A stretch of 64,000 nucleotides of DNA from Opitutia bacterium UBA953. Its GTDB lineage: Bacteria > Verrucomicrobiota > Verrucomicrobiia > Opitutales > UBA953. The notes under the pieces were generated by a model. It made no database searches, was not told where the DNA came from, and saw only the letters and a list, made by a program, of their open reading frames with translations. The stretch is from the NCBI GenBank assembly GCA_002293125.1, contig DBCR01000004.1:124001-188000 (forward strand). The letters run 5' to 3'. The translations under genes were made by a program, and so were the position numbers. Positions 59,415-64,000 of the stretch are shown here, one piece after another; the first letter of the stretch is position 1; each line of letters begins with the position of its first letter.

Positions 59415-60890
59415 ATGCTCCGAGCCCTGGAACTACGCAAGGACTTCGGGGGGCTCACCGTCTTATATCCAACGACGATCGACTTTCATCCTGGCGAGTT
59501 GCACGCGCTGATGGGCGAGAACGGTGCCGGCAAGTCGACGTTGATGAAGATCCTCGCCGGTCTCTATCGCCCCGACGGCGGCCAGGTCGAATGGCGCGAA
59601 CGCTATGCCGAATTCACCTCGCCACACGATGCCTTGGTCGCAGGCATCGCGATGATCCATCAGGAACTGATGCCCATCCCTGACCTGACGGTAGCGGAGA
59701 ACATCACCCTCGGTGCCGAGCCCTGTTCCGCCTTCGGTCTCATCGATCGAAACGCCCAACTGGCCCGTGCCCAAGAGCTGCTGGACGAACTTGAATCTGA
59801 TATCAGTCCGGCCCGCATGATGCGCACGCTGACCGTGGCCCAGACTCAGGTGGTCGAGATCGCCAAGGCGCTCGGGCGCCAGGCTGACGTCATCTTGATG
59901 GACGAACCGACGGCGGCCCTCTCCGACCACGAGGTCGCCGCCCTCTTCCGGGCCATCGCCCGCCTGAAGGCCCGCGGCGTCGCCATCGTTTACACGACCC
60001 ACAAGATGGACGAAGTCTTCCGCTTAGCCGACCGCATCTCGGTCCTACGTGATGGGCGTCTGGTCGGCACGGCGCCGGCGGCGGAGCTGAATCCCGCCAG
60101 ACTCATCACGATGATGGTCGGGCGAGAACTCGCCGATGTCTTCCCGGTTCGCCATTCCCCTTCCGATGACATCTTGCTCGAGGTCTCCGGATTGACCCGT
60201 GAACCCGCCTACCATGATATCAACTTCCAGGTTCGCCGCGGTGAAGTGGTCGCCCTCGCCGGCCTGATGAGCGCAGGCCGCACCGAAGTAGTCAGCGCGA
60301 TCTACGGCTTGCAGCCTGCAACGGAAGGTCAGATCCGCCTCAAGGGTACGCCGCTCTCTATCCGTAATCCTCAGGACGCCCTGGCCGCCGGCATCGGCAT
60401 GGTCACCGAGGACCGCAAAGGCCTCGGATTGATTCCTGCCCTAGGTGTCGGCCAGAACATCACCCTGTCCGCTTTGCGTGACTATGGTCGCGGACCGTTG
60501 ATCAATCATCCAGCCGAAGCCGCCGCGAGCCAGACCCAGATGTCGGAATTCTCCGTCAAAGCGGAAAGCCCGTCGCAACCGATCGCCCAGCTCAGTGGCG
60601 GCAACCAACAAAAGGCCTTGCTTGCGCGCTGCCTCCTTGGCGCCCCCGATCTAGTCATCCTCGATGAACCGACACGTGGAATCGACATCGGTGCGAAGGC
60701 GGAAATCTACGCCCTCATCCAGAAGCTGGCCCTTGCCGGCAAGGGTATCCTGTTGGTTTCTTCCGAACTCCCCGAAGTCCTTTCCCTGGCGCACCGCATC
60801 GTAGTCCTTCGCCGCGGCTGCGTCTCCGCGACGCTCGATGCGGCCTCGACCGACCAGGAAACCGTGCTCCGCCACGCCATGCCTTTATAA
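59415..60890 (+). CDS. Sugar ABC transporter ATP-binding protein (RbsA/MglA type, two domains)
   Basis: A 491-residue double ABC ATPase for a carbohydrate importer. Domain 1 (about 1-235) has Walker A GENGAGKSTLMKIL, signature region RTLTVAQTQVVEIAKAL and Walker B VILMDEPTAAL. Domain 2 (about 250-490) has the family's degenerate Walker A GLMSAGRTE, an intact signature LSGGNQQKALLARCL and LVILDEPTRGIDIGAK. This asymmetry is normal for the monosaccharide group. The permease gene follows after 4 bases; the sugar is unknown. Confidence 0.93.
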   Translation: MLRALELRKDFGGLTVLYPTTIDFHPGELHALMGENGAGKSTLMKILAGLYRPDGGQVEWRERYAEFTSPHDALVAGIAMIHQELMPIPDLTVAENITLGAEPCSAFGLIDRNAQLARAQELLDELESDISPARMMRTLTVAQTQVVEIAKALGRQADVILMDEPTAALSDHEVAALFRAIARLKARGVAIVYTTHKMDEVFRLADRISVLRDGRLVGTAPAAELNPARLITMMVGRELADVFPVRHSPSDDILLEVSGLTREPAYHDINFQVRRGEVVALAGLMSAGRTEVVSAIYGLQPATEGQIRLKGTPLSIRNPQDALAAGIGMVTEDRKGLGLIPALGVGQNITLSALRDYGRGPLINHPAEAAASQTQMSEFSVKAESPSQPIAQLSGGNQQKALLARCLLGAPDLVILDEPTRGIDIGAKAEIYALIQKLALAGKGILLVSSELPEVLSLAHRIVVLRRGCVSATLDAASTDQETVLRHAMPL

Positions 60891-60894
60891 CGCC

Positions 60895-61830
60895 ATGCTC
60901 ACCCTCGATCGTAATCTGGTTCATCGTTTCGGCCTGCTGCTCGTCATCTTATTTGTCGGCCTGGCCCTGTCTTTACTGACCGACACCTTCCTGAGCGTCG
61001 CGAACTTCACCAACGTCGCCCGGCAGATCTCGATCAACGGTATCCTCGCGGTCGGCGTGACCTTCGTCCTCCTCACCGCCGGCGTCGACCTTTCCCTGGG
61101 GTCGGTCGTGGCCTTGAGCGGTGTCGCCTGCGCCACCTTCGCTCACCCGGGGGACCATTCCGTATTCGTGCCCATCGCCGTCGGCCTTCTCACCGGGGCC
61201 GCCTGTGGGCTCGTCAACGGCGTGCTCGTGACCCGTGGGGGCGTCGCCCCCTTTATCGTCACCCTCGGGATGATGACCATCGCGCGCGGCCTGGCGCTTA
61301 TCGTGAGCGGGGGGCGCCCGGTCGCTGACATGTCGAACGAACTGACCGCTCTCGCCGGCGACTTCTTGGGAGTACCGGTCCCGGTACTTTGCTTCGCTGG
61401 CGTCGCCGCGGCAGCTTGGTTTTTCCTCCGCAACTTCCGCCTCGGTCGCCACATCTATGCCGTCGGCGGCAACGAAAACGCCGCCCGGGCGGCCGGGGTG
61501 CCGGTCGAAAGGGTAAAGCTCTTCGCTTATTGTCTTTGCGGGCTCCTCACGGGTCTCGCTGGCGTGGTCCTTGCCGCGCGCATCACCACAGGTCAGCCCA
61601 ACGCAGGCCAAGCCTATGAGCTCGACGCGATCGCGGCGGTGGTCATCGGCGGCACCAGCCTTGCCGGCGGGGTCGGCACGATTACCGGCACGTTACTGGG
61701 CGTCTTGTTGATCGGGGTTATCAACAATGGCTTAGATTTGATGGGTGTTTCTTCGTATTATCAGGCTGTCATCAAAGGCGTCATCATCGTGGGTGCGGTT
61801 TGGCTCGACCGACGTCAGGCCCGTTCGTAA
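60895..61830 (+). CDS. Sugar ABC transporter permease (RbsC family)
   Basis: A 311-residue inner-membrane permease with about 8-10 hydrophobic segments. Family motifs are GILAVGVTFVLLTAGVDLSLGS, TLGMMTIARGLALI, AVGGNENAARAAGV and AVVIGGTSLAGGVGTITG, followed by LIGVINNGLDLMGVSSYYQ. It makes up the membrane half of the importer with the upstream ATPase and downstream binding protein. The ATG at 60895 is in line with the family N terminus; reading is open upstream inside the ATPase gene. Confidence 0.93.
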   Translation: MLTLDRNLVHRFGLLLVILFVGLALSLLTDTFLSVANFTNVARQISINGILAVGVTFVLLTAGVDLSLGSVVALSGVACATFAHPGDHSVFVPIAVGLLTGAACGLVNGVLVTRGGVAPFIVTLGMMTIARGLALIVSGGRPVADMSNELTALAGDFLGVPVPVLCFAGVAAAAWFFLRNFRLGRHIYAVGGNENAARAAGVPVERVKLFAYCLCGLLTGLAGVVLAARITTGQPNAGQAYELDAIAAVVIGGTSLAGGVGTITGTLLGVLLIGVINNGLDLMGVSSYYQAVIKGVIIVGAVWLDRRQARS

Positions 61831-61839
61831 AAGTCTGGG

Positions 61840-62796
61840 ATGCGTCTTACCCCTCGCAAAGCCATCTCGGCCTTTCTGGCCGTCTGCGCCCTCACGCTCT
61901 CGGTCTCCTTTCTCTCCGGCTGCAAGAAAGCCGAAGCCCGTAAGGAAGGCGAAATCCTGATCGGCTTCTCTTCTCGCGACCTGTCGGCCGAGTACACCGC
62001 AAAGCTCTCCGAGGCCATCGTCGACTACGCCAAGACGAAGCCGGGCGTGAAGTTGGTCATGGTCGACGCCCAGTCCGACGTCCAGAAACAGTTCAGCCAG
62101 GTCGAGAACTTCATCGCGCAGAAGGTCGATGCGATCATCCTCAACCCCTGCGAACTCGAGGCCAGCACCCCGGCGGTCGACCGCATCAAGGCTGCCGGAA
62201 TTCCCCTGGTACTCGTGAATCAGGTGACGAAGTCCGCAGGCGATTCCTACATCGGCTCCAATGACTTCGATGCCGGCCGTATCGCGATGGAGGCCATCGC
62301 CAAGAAACTGAACGGCCAAGGGGGCGTCTTGATGCTCCACGGCATCATGGGAACTTCGGCCCAGCTGCAGCGTGAAACCGGCGCCCGCGAGGTCTTCGCG
62401 AAATACCCCGGACTCAAGCTGGTCGACCATCAAACGGCCTCCTGGGATCGGGCCAAGGCGATGGCTCTGACCGAGAACTGGATTCAGGCCCATAAGGGCA
62501 AATTCTCGGCGATCTTCGCCCATAATGACGAGATGGCCATGGGTGCCCTCCTCGCCCTTGAACGCGCTGGACTTAAGAAGGACGTCTACGTGATCGGGAT
62601 CGATGCCATCGCGCAGGCGCTCACCGCGGTGAAGGAAGGTCGTCTTGACGCCACGGTCTTTCAGGATGCCGTCGGTCAGGGCAAGGGCTCGGTCGACGCA
62701 GCCATCCTGCTCGCCAAGAAGCAGCCCTGCCCGAAGGAAACCCTGATTCCTTTCCAACTCATCACCCGCGATAATCTTTCCCAATTCCTCAAATAA
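61840..62796 (+). CDS. Sugar-binding lipoprotein of the ABC importer (RbsB-like)
   Basis: A 318-residue periplasmic-binding-protein with a lipoprotein signal whose lipobox is LSGC near residue 28, so it is membrane-tethered. The type I fold shows as IGFSSRDLSAEY, VDAQSDVQKQFSQVENFIAQ, KVDAIILNPCE, IPLVLVNQ and GSNDFDAGRIAMEAIAKKL, with IFAHNDEMAMGALLAL and VIGIDAIAQAL in the second lobe. The pattern fits ribose/galactose-type binding proteins; ligand identity is open. Together with the two genes before it, it completes the importer. Confidence 0.92.
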   Translation: MRLTPRKAISAFLAVCALTLSVSFLSGCKKAEARKEGEILIGFSSRDLSAEYTAKLSEAIVDYAKTKPGVKLVMVDAQSDVQKQFSQVENFIAQKVDAIILNPCELEASTPAVDRIKAAGIPLVLVNQVTKSAGDSYIGSNDFDAGRIAMEAIAKKLNGQGGVLMLHGIMGTSAQLQRETGAREVFAKYPGLKLVDHQTASWDRAKAMALTENWIQAHKGKFSAIFAHNDEMAMGALLALERAGLKKDVYVIGIDAIAQALTAVKEGRLDATVFQDAVGQGKGSVDAAILLAKKQPCPKETLIPFQLITRDNLSQFLK

Positions 62797-62797
62797 C

Positions 62798-63577
62798 ATG
62801 AAGTCCCTGCTCTCCCTCCTCACCTTTGGCCTTCTCGCCGTGACTGTCGTCGCCGCCGATAAGCCGGATGCCCGCCTCTTCGAGATGCGCGTCTACTACG
62901 CCAAGCCGGGCAAGCTTGACGCCCTCAATGCCCGCTTCCGCGACCACACGCTCAAACTCTTCACCAAGCATGGCATGACGAACCTCGGCTACTTCGTCCC
63001 TGTCGATAATAAGGAGAACAAGCTGGTTTACTTCCTCGCGTTCCCGGATCGCGCCACACGTGACGCCTCCTTCAAGGCCTTCGGCGCTGACCCGGCCTGG
63101 AAGGCTGCCGCCAAAGAGTCAGAGAAAGACGGCAAACTGATCGAACGTATCGAGAACGCCTTTCTCACGGCCACCGATTACGCCGTGCTGGCTGAGGCCA
63201 AGTCTTACGGCAAAGGCGTCTTCGAACTGCGCACCTATACGACCGAAGCAGGCCGACTGGAGAACCTGAACGCCCGCTTCCGCGATCACACCCTGACTCT
63301 TTTTGCGAAGCATGGCATGACCAGCATGACCTACTGGAATCTCGTGGCGGACCAAAAGGGCGCCAAGAGCTCCTATGTCGCGGAAAATACTCTCATCTAC
63401 CTCCTTCATCATCAGAGCGAAGACGCCGCCAAGGCCAGCTTCGGCGCTTTCCGCGCTGACCCGGCTTGGATCGCCGCCAAGAGCGCTTCCGAGCAGAAGG
63501 CCGGCGGTTCGCTTACGATCAAGGACGGTGTGAAATCCGAGTTCCTTCTCCCAACCGATTACTCCCCGGTCAAGTAA
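62798..63577 (+). CDS. Exported tandem NIPSNAP domain protein
   Basis: A 259-residue protein with signal MKSLLSLLTFGLLAVTVVAA and two NIPSNAP domains (about 26-130 and 140-255). Each begins with a similar strand (LFEMRVYYAKPGKLDALNAR and VFELRTYTTEAGRLENLNAR), shares RFRDHTL(K/T)LF(T/A)KHGMT, and ends with a D-P-AW segment. NIPSNAP proteins form dimeric ferredoxin-like folds; function is unknown, although in this phylum they often accompany sugar genes. It starts 1 base after the binding-protein gene and is the last gene before the terminator. Confidence 0.88.
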   Translation: MKSLLSLLTFGLLAVTVVAADKPDARLFEMRVYYAKPGKLDALNARFRDHTLKLFTKHGMTNLGYFVPVDNKENKLVYFLAFPDRATRDASFKAFGADPAWKAAAKESEKDGKLIERIENAFLTATDYAVLAEAKSYGKGVFELRTYTTEAGRLENLNARFRDHTLTLFAKHGMTSMTYWNLVADQKGAKSSYVAENTLIYLLHHQSEDAAKASFGAFRADPAWIAAKSASEQKAGGSLTIKDGVKSEFLLPTDYSPVK

Positions 63578-63601
63578 TCCTTAGGAAAACCGACCAAAGA
63601 A

Positions 63602-63628
63602 AAGCCCCTCATTTGAGGGGCTTTTTTG
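63602..63628. terminator. Bidirectional Rho-independent terminator
   Basis: AAAGCCCCTC (63602-63611) pairs with GAGGGGCTTT (63616-63625) around an ATTT loop, followed by a six-T run (63623-63628) on the plus strand. On the minus strand the same hairpin is followed by TTTT. It lies 25 bases after the NIPSNAP gene and just before the convergent partial gene, so it can end both transcripts. Confidence 0.93.
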
Positions 63629-63636
63629 TCGGTGCA

Positions 63637-64000
63637 TCACGCCTTCCCTGGAATCGTGGGCACTTCGGTCGGCAGCTGGACAGTGCCTTTCTCGAAATCG
63701 AGCGGTCCAACGGAGGCCTTGAGATTGAAGTAAGGCGACTTCTCGTGCTTGAGGAGGTCGTCGAACTTCACCATCTCGCCGGTATAGGCGGAGATGCGGC
63801 CCATGATGACCGCGAGATTGCTCTCAGCGATCTGGCGGGCGTCATTGACCGGCTTGCCGTTGTAGGCGCCACGAATGAGATCGACATGCTCCTGGGTCAT
63901 CGAGTCATCAGTATCGAGCTTGATCGCCGGGATATCGACCTGCTTCTGGCCGAACATCTTGCCGGCCCCAAAACAAGAGCCCGTCGCCCCGGTGAAGAAC
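63637..64000 (-). CDS. Gfo/Idh/MocA family protein, C-terminal part (truncated by window edge)
   Basis: The last 120 codons of a larger gene; reading continues past the right edge (FFTGATGSCFGAGK before the first Met). The stretch GSCFGAGKMFG and ARQIAESNLAVIMGRISAYTGEMVKFDDLL match the C-terminal region of the exported Gfo/Idh/MocA oxidoreductases common in this phylum. The start lies outside. Convergent with the glycoside operon and sharing its terminator, so it is a neighbour but not a member of that transcript. Confidence 0.75.
   Translation of the reverse strand, partial: FFTGATGSCFGAGKMFGQKQVDIPAIKLDTDDSMTQEHVDLIRGAYNGKPVNDARQIAESNLAVIMGRISAYTGEMVKFDDLLKHEKSPYFNLKASVGPLDFEKGTVQLPTEVPTIPGKA

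Overview
The window is a GC-rich chromosomal segment with one protein-coding gene roughly every 1.1 kb. It most likely comes from a member of the Verrucomicrobiota, probably class Opitutae (inference). The support is the co-occurrence of families typical of the Planctomycetes-Verrucomicrobia-Chlamydiae group: a membrane-bound-dehydrogenase-type protein with HEAT repeats and a CxxCH heme site, a cytochrome/DUF1549/DUF1553 protein paired with a DUF1501 protein, a DUF1080 protein, several Gfo/Idh/MocA proteins, and a Minf_1886-like small protein. No phage, insertion sequence, CRISPR array or rRNA was seen. Nearly everything looks like vertically inherited core or catabolic DNA.

Layout. 0.1-19 kb is housekeeping: phoH, mutS, a lipoate-ligase-like gene and a sugar-epimerase-like gene, hisC with the Minf_1886-like gene, a HAD-DciA fusion, a lipoprotein, nadB-panE, a CNNM/CorC-type membrane protein, then metG-menF-dtd-hisF. 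At 17.2-19.0 kb lies an uncharacterised two-domain protein. 19.1-30.6 kb is a minus-strand catabolic block: DeoR-type regulator, class II aldolase, rhamnulokinase, bifunctional rhamnulose-phosphate aldolase/dehydrogenase, then a heme-containing dehydrogenase-like protein, an S9 peptidase and a small membrane protein. A distinctly AT-rich regulatory stretch (30.65-30.87 kb) separates it from an amidase. 31.7-37.2 kb holds trpB-yicC-HU-hisS-murJ, divergent from uppP. 39.9-45.0 kb is the cell-shape cluster mreB-mreC-mreD-mrdA, followed by an L,D-transpeptidase. 45.0-47.2 kb has asd, a SpoU methyltransferase, two tRNA-Lys genes and a tandem zinc-ribbon protein. 47.3-51.4 kb is a UDP-GlcNAc operon, glmM - shortened GlmU-like - glmS.

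51.7-63.6 kb is a nine-gene same-strand block ended by a strong hairpin terminator: cytochrome/DUF1549/DUF1553, DUF1501, MFS exporter, esterase, DUF1080, a three-part sugar ABC transporter and a NIPSNAP protein. A partial Gfo/Idh/MocA gene converges on it at the window edge. This looks like uptake and oxidative breakdown of a glycoside, possibly through 3-keto-sugar chemistry (inference).

General traits: convergent genes usually end on top of each other, and three junctions share the same TTAR overlapping stop codons, leaving no room for terminators. Clear Shine-Dalgarno sequences are uncommon. Cell-wall functions are strongly represented (murJ, uppP, mre genes, PBP2, L,D-transpeptidase, amidase, glmM/U/S, asd).
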